A DNA stretch of 64,000 nucleotides from NCBI GenBank assembly GCA_035249175.1, contig DATFGT010000015.1, positions 1 to 64,000 on the forward strand, written 5' to 3'. The notes under the pieces are model-generated. The model saw only the letters and a program-made list of their open reading frames with translations, was not told the DNA's origin and made no database searches. Both the position numbers and the translations under genes were made by a program. Below are positions 7,826-17,839 of this stretch, one piece after another. Positions within the stretch are counted from its first letter, which is position 1, and the number at the start of each line of letters is the position of its first letter. Source of the DNA: 66-474 sp035249175. Lineage in GTDB: Bacteria > Pseudomonadota > Gammaproteobacteria > Xanthomonadales > Rhodanobacteraceae.

Positions 7826-10800
7826 TCAATCGAACGGACGGATTTCCTCGCCGTCGCTGGGCGCCGCTTCGGTGCCGTCCGACTTGTCGCCCAGCAACCG
7901 CCGCACCACCACGTAGAACACCGGCACCAGCATCACGCCCAGCACGGTGGCGCCGATCATGCCGCCGACTACGCCGGTGCCGATCGCATGCCGGCTGTTG
8001 GCGCCGGCGCCGGTCGAGATCGCCAGCGGCATCACGCCCAGGATGAAGGCGATCGACGTCATCATGATCGGGCGCAGGCGGATGCGGCACGCTTCCAGCG
8101 TCGCGGCGACCAGGCCCTTGCCCTGCTTCTGTTCATCCACGGCGAACTGCACGATCAGGATCGCGTTCTTCACCGACAGGCCGATGATCGCGATCAGGCC
8201 GATCTTGAAGTACACATCGTCTTCGAGTCCGCGGATGCTGGTGAGCGCGACCGATCCCAGTACGCCCAGCGGAATGACCAGCATCACTGCAAACGGGATC
8301 GACCAGCTTTCGTACAGCGCCGCGAGGCACAGGAACACCACGAAGATCGACAGCCCGAACAGCATCGGCGCCTGCGCGCCGGACAGGATCTCCTGCAACG
8401 ATTGGCCGGACCACTCGTAACCGAAACTGGTCGGCAGGTACTTGGCGACAAGTTCCTGCATCGCGGTGATCGCGTCGCCCGAGCTGTAACCAGGCGCAGC
8501 GGTGCCGGTGAGCGCGATCGCGCCGACGCCGTTGTAGCGGTCGAGTTCCGGCGAGGCCAGTGACCAACGGGTGCTGACCACGCTTGACAACGGCACCATC
8601 GCGCCGGTCGACGAGCGCGTGTAGAAGCTGCCGATGTCGGCGGGATTCATCCGAAACGGTGCGTCGGCCTGCATTTCCACGCGCAGCACACGGCCCTGGT
8701 AATAGAAGTCGTCGGCATACACCTGGGACAGCATCAACTGGATCGCATTGTAAACGTCGGTCACCGACAAGCCCATCGATTGCGCCTGGACCCGATCGAC
8801 ACGCATGTCCACGGTCGGCGCGTCCTCCATGCCGTTGACGTGCACGTTGGCGAGACGTTTGTCCTTGGCGGCCGCGGCGAGCAGCTTGTCCTTGGCAGCG
8901 ACCAGCGCCTGATGGCCGAGGCCGCCACGGTCTTCCAGTTCGAAGTCGAAGCCGGCGAAGCGTCCGAGTCCGCGGATCACCGCCTGGTTCATCGCGAACA
9001 CCTGCGCGTTGCGGATGTTCGCGAACTTCGCATTGAAGTCGTTGATGAGGTCGTCTGCGGTCTCGGGGCGATCGCTCCAGTCCTTCAGATGGATGAACGC
9101 CATGCCGACGTTTTCGCCATGACCGATGAAGCTGAAGCCGCCGATGGTGAAGATGTTGGCGACAGCGGGATTTTTCTTGACGATGGCTTCGACTTCCTTC
9201 ATTACCGCGCGGGTGCGCTCGACCGTGGCGCCGGGCGGCAACTGGATGGTCGCGACGACTTCGCCCTGGTCTTCCTGCGGCACGAAACTCGAAGGCAGGT
9301 GCGCCAGCAACAGCACCGCCACCACGATCGCCAGCGCGTAGCCCAGCATCCAGCGCGGGGTGTGGCGCACCGCCTTGCGGAGCCTGGCGAGGTAAGCGTG
9401 CGCCATGCGCTCGTAACCATTGTTGAACGCACGCAGGAAGCGGTTGGCGTGTTCGTGTTCCGGGCGCAGGATGCTCGCGCACAACGCCGGGGTGAAGGTC
9501 AGCGCCATCAGCGCCGACAACAACATCGAGATCGCGATGGTTACGGAAAACTGTCGGTAGATTGCGCCGACGCTGCCCGGCATCAACGCGGCCGGCACGA
9601 ACACCGACGCCAGCACGGTGGTCACCGCGATGATCGCGCCGGTGATCTGGATCATGCCCTTGCGCGTCGCTTCCTTGGGCGACAGGTGTTCCTCGCGCAT
9701 GATGCGCTCGACGTTCTCGACCACCACGATCGCGTCGTCCACCACGATGCCGATCGCGAGCACCAGCCCGAACAGGCTGAGAACGTTGATCGAGAAGCCG
9801 AACATGTACAAGCCCAGGAACGCGCCGGTCAGCGCGACCGGCACCACCAGCGTCGGGATCAGCGTCGCGCGCAGGTTCTGCAGGAACAGCAGCATCACGA
9901 AGAACACCAGCACGATCGCTTCGCCCAGCGTCTTCACGACCTCGACGATCGAGACCCTGACGAAGGTGTAGCTTTCGAACGGGATGCTCCAGGTGACACC
10001 GGGCGGAAGGTTCTTGGCCAGTTCCCGCATCCTGGCCTGCACCGCGTTGGCCACCGACAACGCATTGGCGCCTGGCAGCAGCGAGATGCCGAACGACGCC
10101 ACCGGCTGGCCGTTCAAACGCGAGAAGTTGCCGTAATTGTCGGACCCGAGTTCGACCCGCGCGACGTCGCCCAGCGTCACCGTGGTGCCGTCCGGGTTCG
10201 TGCGCAGGATGATGTCCCGGAATTGCGCGGGCGTCGTGAAACTCGATTCTGCGGAGACCGTGGCGGTGATGCCTTGGCCTTTCACGGCCGGCTCCGCGCC
10301 CACCGATCCGGCCGCGAACATCACGTTCTGCGCGCGTACCGCATCCAGCACGTCGGTGGCGGTAAGGCCGTAGCCTTCCAGCTTCAGCGGATTCAGCCAG
10401 ATCCGCATCGCGTAGGGCGCGCCGAACTGGTTGACGCTGCCGACGCCGTCGAGGCGCGAGATGGGATCGATCAGTTGTGCAGCGATCAGATTGCTGAGGG
10501 CGGCCGGGTCAAGCTTTCCGCTTTTGTCCTGCAGCGAGATGCCCATCAGGAATCCGCTGTTGGACTTGCGCACCGTGACGCCAAGATTGTTTACCGCGGC
10601 GGGCAGGCGCGGTTCGGCGGCGTTCACCGCGTTCTGGGTCTGAACCGCGGCGGTGTCGAGGTCGGTGCCGGGATCGAAGTAAAGACTGATGTTCGACGAG
10701 CCGGTGGAGTCGGACGATGAACTGAAATACAGAAGGTGATCGATGCCGGAGAGGTTCTGCTCGATCACTTGCGTCACGGTGCTCTGGACGACCTGCGCGT

Positions 10801-10957
10801 TCGCACCAGGATAGTTGGCGCGCACCTGCACGCTCGGCGGCGCGATCGTGGGGTAGGCCTCGATCGGCAGGTTCATGATCGCGATGGTGCCGCCCATCGT
10901 GATCAGGATCGCGAGTACCCACGCGAATACCGGACGGTCGATGAAAAATTGCGGCAT
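7826..10957 (-). CDS. RND multidrug efflux permease (HAE1 family, AcrB/MexB-like)
   Basis: A 1043-residue inner-membrane proton antiporter that takes substrates from the periplasm and passes them to an outer-membrane channel. The N-terminus MPQFFIDRPVFAWVLAILI and the TM4 proton-relay aspartates in VLAIGIVVDDAIVVVENVER are diagnostic. Two large periplasmic loops separate TM1-TM2 and TM7-TM8, and GLSVKNAILIVQFA marks the TM10-11 region. It lies nine bases downstream of its adaptor gene. No outer-membrane factor gene is present on either side, so it probably uses a TolC/OprM-type channel encoded elsewhere. Confidence 0.95.
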   Translation of the reverse strand: MPQFFIDRPVFAWVLAILITMGGTIAIMNLPIEAYPTIAPPSVQVRANYPGANAQVVQSTVTQVIEQNLSGIDHLLYFSSSSDSTGSSNISLYFDPGTDLDTAAVQTQNAVNAAEPRLPAAVNNLGVTVRKSNSGFLMGISLQDKSGKLDPAALSNLIAAQLIDPISRLDGVGSVNQFGAPYAMRIWLNPLKLEGYGLTATDVLDAVRAQNVMFAAGSVGAEPAVKGQGITATVSAESSFTTPAQFRDIILRTNPDGTTVTLGDVARVELGSDNYGNFSRLNGQPVASFGISLLPGANALSVANAVQARMRELAKNLPPGVTWSIPFESYTFVRVSIVEVVKTLGEAIVLVFFVMLLFLQNLRATLIPTLVVPVALTGAFLGLYMFGFSINVLSLFGLVLAIGIVVDDAIVVVENVERIMREEHLSPKEATRKGMIQITGAIIAVTTVLASVFVPAALMPGSVGAIYRQFSVTIAISMLLSALMALTFTPALCASILRPEHEHANRFLRAFNNGYERMAHAYLARLRKAVRHTPRWMLGYALAIVVAVLLLAHLPSSFVPQEDQGEVVATIQLPPGATVERTRAVMKEVEAIVKKNPAVANIFTIGGFSFIGHGENVGMAFIHLKDWSDRPETADDLINDFNAKFANIRNAQVFAMNQAVIRGLGRFAGFDFELEDRGGLGHQALVAAKDKLLAAAAKDKRLANVHVNGMEDAPTVDMRVDRVQAQSMGLSVTDVYNAIQLMLSQVYADDFYYQGRVLRVEMQADAPFRMNPADIGSFYTRSSTGAMVPLSSVVSTRWSLASPELDRYNGVGAIALTGTAAPGYSSGDAITAMQELVAKYLPTSFGYEWSGQSLQEILSGAQAPMLFGLSIFVVFLCLAALYESWSIPFAVMLVIPLGVLGSVALTSIRGLEDDVYFKIGLIAIIGLSVKNAILIVQFAVDEQKQGKGLVAATLEACRIRLRPIMMTSIAFILGVMPLAISTGAGANSRHAIGTGVVGGMIGATVLGVMLVPVFYVVVRRLLGDKSDGTEAAPSDGEEIRPFD

Positions 10958-10966
10958 GGCGCGGTG

Positions 10967-12127
10967 TCAGTCTGCGGCAGAGGCGACCGGCGCCGCGCCA
11001 GTGGGTCCATCGTACGGAACCGGCTTCACTTTTTCGCCGGGCTGCGCCTTCTGGACGCCCGACGCCACCACGCGCGCGCCCGCGTCGATGCCGCCCAGCA
11101 CGATCCAGCCCGAACCGTGTTGGTCACCCAACTCGACACGCTTCTCGACAATCTTGTCGTCCGCCCCCACGGCATAAACGTAGGCGCCATCGTTGTCGCG
11201 CTGGATCGCACTCTGCGGCAGCAGGAACGCGTTGTGCAACGCGCCCAGCGTCAGGCGGATCTTCACGAACATGCCGGGCAGCAGGGCGTGGTCGGGGTTC
11301 GGCACCAGGGCGCGCAGATCGACGGCGCCGGTCTGCGGGTCCACGGCAAGATCGGTGAAGTCCAGCGTGCCGGCGTGCGGATAGACGCTGCCGTCGGGCA
11401 GCACGATCTGCACCTCGGCCTTGTCCGATGCAACCAGTTTCAGCTCGCCGGCCTTCTCGGCCTTGCGCAGCCGCTCCACCTCTGCCATGGGTTCGCTGAA
11501 GTTGGCATAGATCGGATCGATCACCTGCACCGTGGTTAGCGGGTTGGTGTCGGTGGGTGACACCAGCGCGCCCTGGGTGACGTTGGCACGCCCGGCACGG
11601 CCGCTGATCGGCGCCGTGACCGTGGCGTAATCGAGATTGATCTTCGCATTCTGGACGTTGGCCCTCGCAGCCTTCACGGCGGCATCCGCTTCCGCAGCAG
11701 CGGCCACGGCATCATCGACGTCCTGCTTGGCGAGCAAACCCTTCGCACCAAGCGGCTTGCTGCGCGACGCCTTGACTTGCGCGTTGCGCGCCGTTGCCTG
11801 GGCCTGCGCGAGCTGGCCCTGCGCCTGGCGCAAGCTGGCTTGCAGTGGCGCGGGATCGATCTTGAACAATACCTCGCCGGCCTTGACGTCGGTGCCTTCC
11901 TTGTACACGCGCTGCAGCACGATGCCGGTCACGCGCGCGCGCACCTGCGCGGTCAGCGTGGCTGCGAGGCGTCCCGGATAATTGCGGACCACAGGCACGT
12001 CGGCGGTGCGCGCCGTCAGTACCCCGACTTCGGGCGGCGGTGGTGTCTGCGGTACGGAGCGACTGCATGCGCCGAGCGCCAGCGCCAGCAATAGTGCGCC
12101 CGCGCCGCGCCACGGCAGATTCATCAT
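10967..12127 (-). CDS. RND efflux periplasmic adaptor (membrane fusion lipoprotein)
   Basis: A 386-residue AcrA/MexA-type adaptor. The signal peptide ends in the lipobox LALGAC, so the mature protein is probably lipid-anchored at that Cys. Next come the first half of the lipoyl domain (VRARVTGIVLQRVYKEGTDV), an alpha-helical hairpin rich in Ala and Gln, the second lipoyl half (TVTAPISGRAGRANV), and beta-barrel and membrane-proximal domains. The gene starts with two adjacent ATG codons. It is first in a two-gene operon with the permease. No local regulator gene is seen. Confidence 0.94.
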   Translation of the reverse strand: MMNLPWRGAGALLLALALGACSRSVPQTPPPPEVGVLTARTADVPVVRNYPGRLAATLTAQVRARVTGIVLQRVYKEGTDVKAGEVLFKIDPAPLQASLRQAQGQLAQAQATARNAQVKASRSKPLGAKGLLAKQDVDDAVAAAAEADAAVKAARANVQNAKINLDYATVTAPISGRAGRANVTQGALVSPTDTNPLTTVQVIDPIYANFSEPMAEVERLRKAEKAGELKLVASDKAEVQIVLPDGSVYPHAGTLDFTDLAVDPQTGAVDLRALVPNPDHALLPGMFVKIRLTLGALHNAFLLPQSAIQRDNDGAYVYAVGADDKIVEKRVELGDQHGSGWIVLGGIDAGARVVASGVQKAQPGEKVKPVPYDGPTGAAPVASAAD

Positions 12128-12202
12128 CGGGATTTCTCAAACCATGCGAGGGTCAATCCACAATTATGATGGGATTTGCCGCGCAGTTCCCTAGGCCAAG
12201 CG

Positions 12203-12470
12203 TCATGCCACCGGCACGGCGGGCTTGGCGCGAGGTGCCTGAACGAGGTCGTTGGCCGAGGCGACCTTGTTGTGCCCCGGTTGCTTCGCGCGATACAGCC
12301 GCCTGATCGGCCATCCGCAACAATACCTCGGGCGTGCTGCCGTGTTCGGGAAGCCCGAAGCTGCGCTTCCATTTCCACGACGTGCAGGTGGCTGACCAGT
12401 TGCAGCAGGCGCGCGCGTACCTGGTAGCTGTGCAGCGTCCGTGGCTGCGCCCCGATCCGCATCCTGCGCG
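12203..12470 (-). pseudogene. Remnant of a GGDEF (diguanylate cyclase) C-terminus
   Basis: On the minus strand one frame reads SFGLPEHGSTPEVLLRMADQ. The adjacent frame continues with LYRAKQPGHNKVASAN and ends at a stop at 12203. Joined, they reproduce the end of GGDEF domains (S-x-G, then LLRxADxALYxAKxxGxNxV). A small deletion between ADQA and LYRAK breaks the frame, and the GGDEF active-site loop is gone. The rest of 12128-12600 holds no intact gene. This relic explains most of the 470-base gap between the efflux operon and the glutamate dehydrogenase gene. Confidence 0.7.
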
Positions 12471-12600
12471 TTCGCCATGGGCGCCGCGTCCATCGTTACG
12501 TGGAGCACTTCGCGTGCGGCGCAATTCCGCGCTCAAGCTGGAACGGCAAGGGTGCGGGCGCTATCCTATTCGTCCCTTTTCCGGGCTCGATCAGAACGAC

Positions 12601-15600
12601 ATGAATGCATTGCGCGCTCCCACCGACGGGGCTGAAATCGCCGCCATCGCCGCCGAAGTCCGGGTCAAGTCCGGCGCCGGTGACCCCAAGGTGGCCGAGG
12701 CCTTCGCGAAACTCGTCTGCAGCGAACTCGGCGCCGAGGAACTCGCGCGGCGCGGCATCAATACCTGGTCGGCGTTGATTGCGGAGTTGTTCGGCTGGTT
12801 TCGCAAGCGGCCGGAGGGGCAGGCCAGCGTGCGGGCGTTCAATCCCGACAGCGAGCACAACGGCTGGACGTGCCCGCACTCGGTGGTGGAAGTGGTGGCC
12901 GACGACGCGCCGTTCCTGGTTGACTCGCTGGAGATGGTGATTGCCGACGCGGGGCTGCGCCTGCACCGCCTGATCCATCCCATCCTCGACGTGGCGCGCG
13001 ACGCCAAGGGCAACCTCACCACCATCGGCAATCCGGACGACGGCATTGCGATGGAGTCGGTGATGCACGCCGAGATCGACCGCGTCGACGACGCCACGCT
13101 GCACCAACTTCAGGAAGTGGCGCAGGTGGCGCTGGGCGACGTGCGCGCCGCCGTCACCGACTGGCAGGCGATGCACGACAAGATGCTGGCGATTGCGGAC
13201 GCGCTGCCGGACACCAAGACGCTGGATGCGGCAGAAATCGCCGAGGGTCAGGCATTCCTGCGCTGGGCCGCGGACAACCACTTCACTTTCCTCGGTTACC
13301 GCGAATATGACGTGGTGGCCGATGACGGCGACGAATTGCTGAAGGCGCGCGAAGGTTCCGGGCTCGGCATCCTGCGCGATCCGGATCTCGCGACCGCGCC
13401 GCGTTCCGTCAAGAGTCTCGCCGCCAGCCGGCTGCCGCAATCGGGTTCGATGGACGCGATCATCCTGACCAAGACCAACGCGCGTTCGCGCGTGCACCGG
13501 CCGGGCTACATGGATTACATCGGCGTGCTGCGGTTCGATGACAAGGGCAAGCCGACCGGCGAGTCGCGCTTCCTTGGCCTGTACACCTCTACCTCGTACA
13601 TGCGCCGAGCGCAGGACGTGCCGCTGGTGCGCCAGAAGTTCGAGTCGATCGAAAAGCGTTCCGGTCTGCGCCCGCAGTCGCATTCGGGCAAGGCGTTTCG
13701 CTCGATCCTGGAAACGCTGCCGCGCGACGAGTTGCTGCAGGCTTCCGCGGACGAACTGTACGCGCTGGCCACCGGCATCTTCGAATTGAATGAGCGCCGG
13801 CAGGCGCGCCTGTTCGTGCGCCGTGATGCGTATGGACGATTCTTCTCGTGCCTCGTGTTCATTCCGCGCGACCATTACAGCGCCGCGGTGGGGGACCGCG
13901 TGAAAGAAATGCTGGGCGAGGAACTGCATGGCACGCATATCGATGCCACGGTGCAGATCGGCGATTCGCCGATGGCGCGTATGCACGTGCTGGTGCGCCC
14001 GCGTGCGGGCGAACAGGTGGAGGTCGACGTGGCACGGCTCGAAGCCAAGCTCGCGCCGATCGTGCGCAGTTGGCACGACGAATTGCGCGATGCGCTGGTT
14101 GGTGGGCTGGGCGAGGAACGCGGCGCGCAACTGGCCAGCCGCTGGGGCCGCGCGTTCACGGCGGGCTACATCGAAGACACCACGCCGGCGCGCGCCGCCG
14201 AAGACGTGGGCATCCTCACCGCGATGAGCGGTGCCGGCGAGGACATGCGCCTCGCGTTGCACGATTCGTATCGCACGCCGGGCGAACTGCACTTCAAGGT
14301 GTTCCGCGCGAGCAACGACATTCCGCTGTCCGAAGCGCTGCCGCTGCTGGAAAACGCCGGCATGAAAGTCGACACCGAGCAGGTGCACGCGCTGGACGTG
14401 CGCGCCGGCAAGGCTTGCGTGCAGGATTTCGTGGTGCGTCCGGCGTCGCCGCTGCAGTTCAAGCTGGAAGATCTGCACGCGCGGTTCGAGGATCTGTTCC
14501 ACGCGGCATGGCACGGTCATGCGGAAAACGATCACTTCAACACGCTGGTGCTGCGCGCCGGATTGAGCTGGCGCCAGATCGCGATGCTGCGCGGCTACTG
14601 CAAGTACCAGCAGCAAGTGGGTACGCCGTTCTCGCAGGCGTACATGGAGGAAACGCTCAACCGTTATCCGATGATCGCGGGATTGCTGGTCGAGTTGTTC
14701 GAGGCCAAGTTCGATCCGAATCGCGAGTCGGGCGATGATGCTGGCCGCCGGCGCGCTCGCGAAGCACTGGCACGCGAGGTTGGCGCGCTGACGCCCAAGG
14801 CCGTGATCGACGCGAGCCCCGACTTCGTGGCCCACGTTGCCGCGCTGCTGGATCAGCCGCGCGACGCCCAGGTCGAAGGCCTGATCAACGCGATCAAGGT
14901 GCTGCTGACCAATGTGTCGAGCCTCGATGACGACCGCATTCTGCGCGGCTTCATGGGCCTGATCCGCGCGACGCTGCGCACCAACTACTTCCAGTTGCAC
15001 GACGGCCAACCCGCGGAATACATCAGTTACAAGTTCGATTCGCACCAGGTGCCGGACGTCCCGAAGCCGGTTCCGTACCGCGAAATCTGGGTGTACGCGC
15101 CACGCGTGGAAGGCGTGCACTTGCGCTTCGGACCGGTTGCGCGCGGCGGCATCCGCTGGTCGGATCGGCGCGAGGATTTTCGTACCGAGGTGCTGGGTCT
15201 CGTGAAGGCCCAGATGGTGAAGAACACCGTGATCGTGCCGGTGGGTTCCAAGGGCGGTTTCTTCGTGAAGCGTCCGCCGGCCGAGCGCGATGCGCAATTG
15301 GAAGAGGGCATCGCCTGCTACAAGATGTTCATCAATGGCCTTCTCGATATCACCGACAACATCGACACGGCCGCCCACAAGATGCTGCATCCGGCCGATG
15401 TGGTGCGCCACGATGCCGATGATGCCTATTTGGTGGTCGCGGCCGACAAGGGTACGGCCAAATTCTCCGACATCGCCAACGGCATTTCCATCGCGCACGG
15501 CTACTGGCTGGGCGATGCGTTTGCGTCGGGCGGTTCGGCGGGCTACGACCACAAGGGCATGGGCATCACCGCCAAGGGTGGCTGGGAATCGGTGAAGCGG

Positions 15601-17541
15601 CATTTCCGCGCGCTCGGCCGCGATTGCCAGAGCGAAGACTTCACCTGTGTCGGCATCGGCGACATGTCGGGCGACGTGTTCGGCAACGGGATGCTGCTGT
15701 CGAAGCACACGCGGCTGATTGCGGCGTTCGACCATCGCCACATTTTCATCGATCCGAATCCGGATGCCGCCAGCTCGTTCCCGGAGCGCGAACGGATGTT
15801 CAAACTGCCGCGCTCGTCGTGGGATGACTACGACAAGTCGAAGATCTCGAAGGGCGGCGGCGTGTTCGCGCGCAACATGAAGGCCATCGCGATCACGCCG
15901 GAAATCCGTGGCGCGCTCGGCATCGGCGAGGACGTGGAATCGTTGTCGCCGATCGAGCTGATCAGTGCGGTCCTGAAGGCGCCGGTCGATCTGCTGTGGA
16001 ACGGCGGCATTGGCACTTACGTCAAGGCCGCCCCGGAGTCGAACGCCGACGTGGGCGATCGCGCCAACAACGCGCTGCGTATCAACGGCGGCGACCTGCG
16101 TTGCAAGATCGTGGGCGAGGGTGGCAACCTCGGCTTCACCCAGAAGGGCCGCATCGAAGCCGCGCAGAAGGGCGTGATCCTCAACACCGACTTCATCGAC
16201 AACTCGGCGGGCGTGGACACGTCCGACCACGAGGTCAACATCAAGATCCTGCTGAACGATGCAGTGCAGCGCGGCGAGATGAATATCGAGGCGCGCAACA
16301 AACTACTGCATTCGATGACTGATGAAGTCGGGAAACTGGTGCTGTGGGACAACTACCGCCAGAACGTCGCGATCAGCCTGATGGAACGCATGTCGGTGAA
16401 CCGCATCGGGTCCAAGGCGCACTTCATCCGCACGCTGGAATCGCGCGGCCAGCTCGACCGCCAGATCGAGTCGCTGCCGTCTGACGCGGAACTGGCCGAA
16501 CGCCGCACGCATCATCAGGGATTGACGCGTCCGGAACTGGCGGTGCTGCTGTCGTACTCCAAGATCGTGCTGTACCAGCAGTTGCTGGATTCCGACGTGC
16601 CGGAGGACCCGTTCCTGTCGCACGAACTGGTGCGCTACTTCCCCGAGCCGCTGCATGAAAAATATGCGGCGCACATGCAGCGCCATCGGCTGAAGCGCGA
16701 GATCATCGCCACCGCGGTCACCAACTCCATCGTCAACCGCATGGGCGCCACTTTCATCCTGCGTACCCAGGAAGACACCGGACAAACCGCGGCCGCGGTG
16801 GTCAAGGCTTACAACGCCGCGCGCCAGATCCTGCACGCGCGCGAGCTGTGGTCCGGCATCGATGCGCTGGACGGCAAGGTAAGCCAAAGCGCGCAGATCG
16901 ATGCTTTGATGAAGTTGTGGTCGTTGCTGCGCCACGTTTCGCGCTGGCTGCTCAACCGGCCGGGCACCGTCGGCATTACCGATCTGGTGCAGCGCTACCA
17001 GCCGGGCATGGACAAGCTCCGCGCGGCGCTGCCGGCCACGCTCACCGAAACGGGTCGTGCGTCGTGGCAGGTCGATCTGGAGAAATGGCAAGGGATGGGT
17101 TTTCCGGACGAGCTGGCGAAGAAACTGGCCACGATTCCCGCGTTGGAAGTGGCGATGGACGTCATCGAAACTTCGCAGGAATCGGGTCGCCCGGTGGAAC
17201 ACGTCGCGCGCGTGTTCTTCGATCTCGGCGAGGCGCTCGATATCGAATGGCTGCGCAGCCAGATCGAGAAGCTGTCGGTGGAAAGCCGCTGGCACGCACA
17301 GGCGCGTGGTGCACTGCGCGACGAACTCGCCGTGCAACAACGCGCGATGGTCAGCCAGATTCTTGCGTCGGAGCAGGGCAAGCAGGGTGCCGACATCGCG
17401 GTTTCGGCGTGGCTGCAGCGCGATGATCCGCAACTGCAATTCACCCGCGGCATGCTGGACGAAATCCGCGGCGTAGACGTCGACTATCCGATTGCTTCGG
17501 TGGCGCTGCGCCGCCTGGCACAAATCGCGCAGTCCGGTTGA
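12601..17541 (+). CDS. gdhB: NAD-specific glutamate dehydrogenase, large (about 180 kDa) type
   Basis: A 1646-residue enzyme interconverting glutamate and 2-oxoglutarate plus ammonia with NAD, chiefly catabolic. The long N-terminal ACT-like regulatory part (about 1-700) precedes the catalytic core. There GPVARGGIRWSDRREDFRTE is followed by the substrate and catalytic segment VKAQMVKNTVIVPVGSKGGF, and CVGIGDMSGDVFGNGMLLS lies in the Rossmann region. The ATG at 12601 gives the N-terminus MNALRAP; an upstream in-frame extension overlaps the GGDEF remnant and looks unlike the family. Size matches the L-180 class (GdhB of Pseudomonas aeruginosa is about 1620 residues). It is monocistronic. Confidence 0.95.
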   Translation: MNALRAPTDGAEIAAIAAEVRVKSGAGDPKVAEAFAKLVCSELGAEELARRGINTWSALIAELFGWFRKRPEGQASVRAFNPDSEHNGWTCPHSVVEVVADDAPFLVDSLEMVIADAGLRLHRLIHPILDVARDAKGNLTTIGNPDDGIAMESVMHAEIDRVDDATLHQLQEVAQVALGDVRAAVTDWQAMHDKMLAIADALPDTKTLDAAEIAEGQAFLRWAADNHFTFLGYREYDVVADDGDELLKAREGSGLGILRDPDLATAPRSVKSLAASRLPQSGSMDAIILTKTNARSRVHRPGYMDYIGVLRFDDKGKPTGESRFLGLYTSTSYMRRAQDVPLVRQKFESIEKRSGLRPQSHSGKAFRSILETLPRDELLQASADELYALATGIFELNERRQARLFVRRDAYGRFFSCLVFIPRDHYSAAVGDRVKEMLGEELHGTHIDATVQIGDSPMARMHVLVRPRAGEQVEVDVARLEAKLAPIVRSWHDELRDALVGGLGEERGAQLASRWGRAFTAGYIEDTTPARAAEDVGILTAMSGAGEDMRLALHDSYRTPGELHFKVFRASNDIPLSEALPLLENAGMKVDTEQVHALDVRAGKACVQDFVVRPASPLQFKLEDLHARFEDLFHAAWHGHAENDHFNTLVLRAGLSWRQIAMLRGYCKYQQQVGTPFSQAYMEETLNRYPMIAGLLVELFEAKFDPNRESGDDAGRRRAREALAREVGALTPKAVIDASPDFVAHVAALLDQPRDAQVEGLINAIKVLLTNVSSLDDDRILRGFMGLIRATLRTNYFQLHDGQPAEYISYKFDSHQVPDVPKPVPYREIWVYAPRVEGVHLRFGPVARGGIRWSDRREDFRTEVLGLVKAQMVKNTVIVPVGSKGGFFVKRPPAERDAQLEEGIACYKMFINGLLDITDNIDTAAHKMLHPADVVRHDADDAYLVVAADKGTAKFSDIANGISIAHGYWLGDAFASGGSAGYDHKGMGITAKGGWESVKRHFRALGRDCQSEDFTCVGIGDMSGDVFGNGMLLSKHTRLIAAFDHRHIFIDPNPDAASSFPERERMFKLPRSSWDDYDKSKISKGGGVFARNMKAIAITPEIRGALGIGEDVESLSPIELISAVLKAPVDLLWNGGIGTYVKAAPESNADVGDRANNALRINGGDLRCKIVGEGGNLGFTQKGRIEAAQKGVILNTDFIDNSAGVDTSDHEVNIKILLNDAVQRGEMNIEARNKLLHSMTDEVGKLVLWDNYRQNVAISLMERMSVNRIGSKAHFIRTLESRGQLDRQIESLPSDAELAERRTHHQGLTRPELAVLLSYSKIVLYQQLLDSDVPEDPFLSHELVRYFPEPLHEKYAAHMQRHRLKREIIATAVTNSIVNRMGATFILRTQEDTGQTAAAVVKAYNAARQILHARELWSGIDALDGKVSQSAQIDALMKLWSLLRHVSRWLLNRPGTVGITDLVQRYQPGMDKLRAALPATLTETGRASWQVDLEKWQGMGFPDELAKKLATIPALEVAMDVIETSQESGRPVEHVARVFFDLGEALDIEWLRSQIEKLSVESRWHAQARGALRDELAVQQRAMVSQILASEQGKQGADIAVSAWLQRDDPQLQFTRGMLDEIRGVDVDYPIASVALRRLAQIAQSG

Positions 17542-17548
17542 TTGCGGG

Positions 17549-17568
17549 GCAGCCGCGCGCGCGGCTGC
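17549..17568 (+). terminator. Possible terminator hairpin after gdhB
   Basis: GCAGCCGC / GCGGCTGC form an eight-base stem with a GCGC loop eight bases after the gdhB stop. There is no proper T-run, so function is uncertain. Confidence 0.4.
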
Positions 17569-17581
17569 GTTGCTGCATCAG

Positions 17582-17609
17582 GTTGGGCTGAGCGAATGCG
17601 AAGCCCAAC
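17582..17609. repeat. Short REP-like palindrome in the gap after gdhB
   Basis: GTTGGGCT (17582-17589) and AGCCCAAC (17602-17609) form an inverted repeat around a GC-rich loop. The ends resemble attC core motifs, but no second core pair or cassette is present. The rest of the gap 17570-17839 shows no gene. Confidence 0.4.
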
Positions 17610-17839
17610 GCCTGTTCGGTCGCCGTAGCCGATTCGACGTGATCGACTGCGGCGAAATGCGCGTTGGGCTCGATGGCAGACGTCGGCCAAGAGCCGAAGC
17701 TCCAGCATGTCGGCACAGCGTCCGGTAACGAACAATTGCGGCCGTTGGGTGGAGTCTCTGGCGGCTGGGGAAGCTCAGCGCCGCAAAAACAGGCGATTGC
17801 GGCGCGGGGGCAGGGTCTTCGGGTGGCGTGGGTGCGCGG

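Noticed and set aside
8780..10720. Long + strand frame across the RND permease gene
   Set aside because: Complementary shadow of a clear AcrB-type gene; composition is Arg/His/Asp-rich low complexity.
12496..16230. Very long open frame (1244 codons) on the minus strand
   Set aside because: It is antisense to gdhB, has the His/Arg/Gln-rich composition typical of GC-rich shadow frames, no ribosome-binding site and no recognisable domain.
17582..17609. Possible further attC site (GTTGGGCT...AGCCCAAC)
   Set aside because: Orientation of the two motifs is reversed relative to attC, it is only 28 bases long, and no cassette adjoins it.
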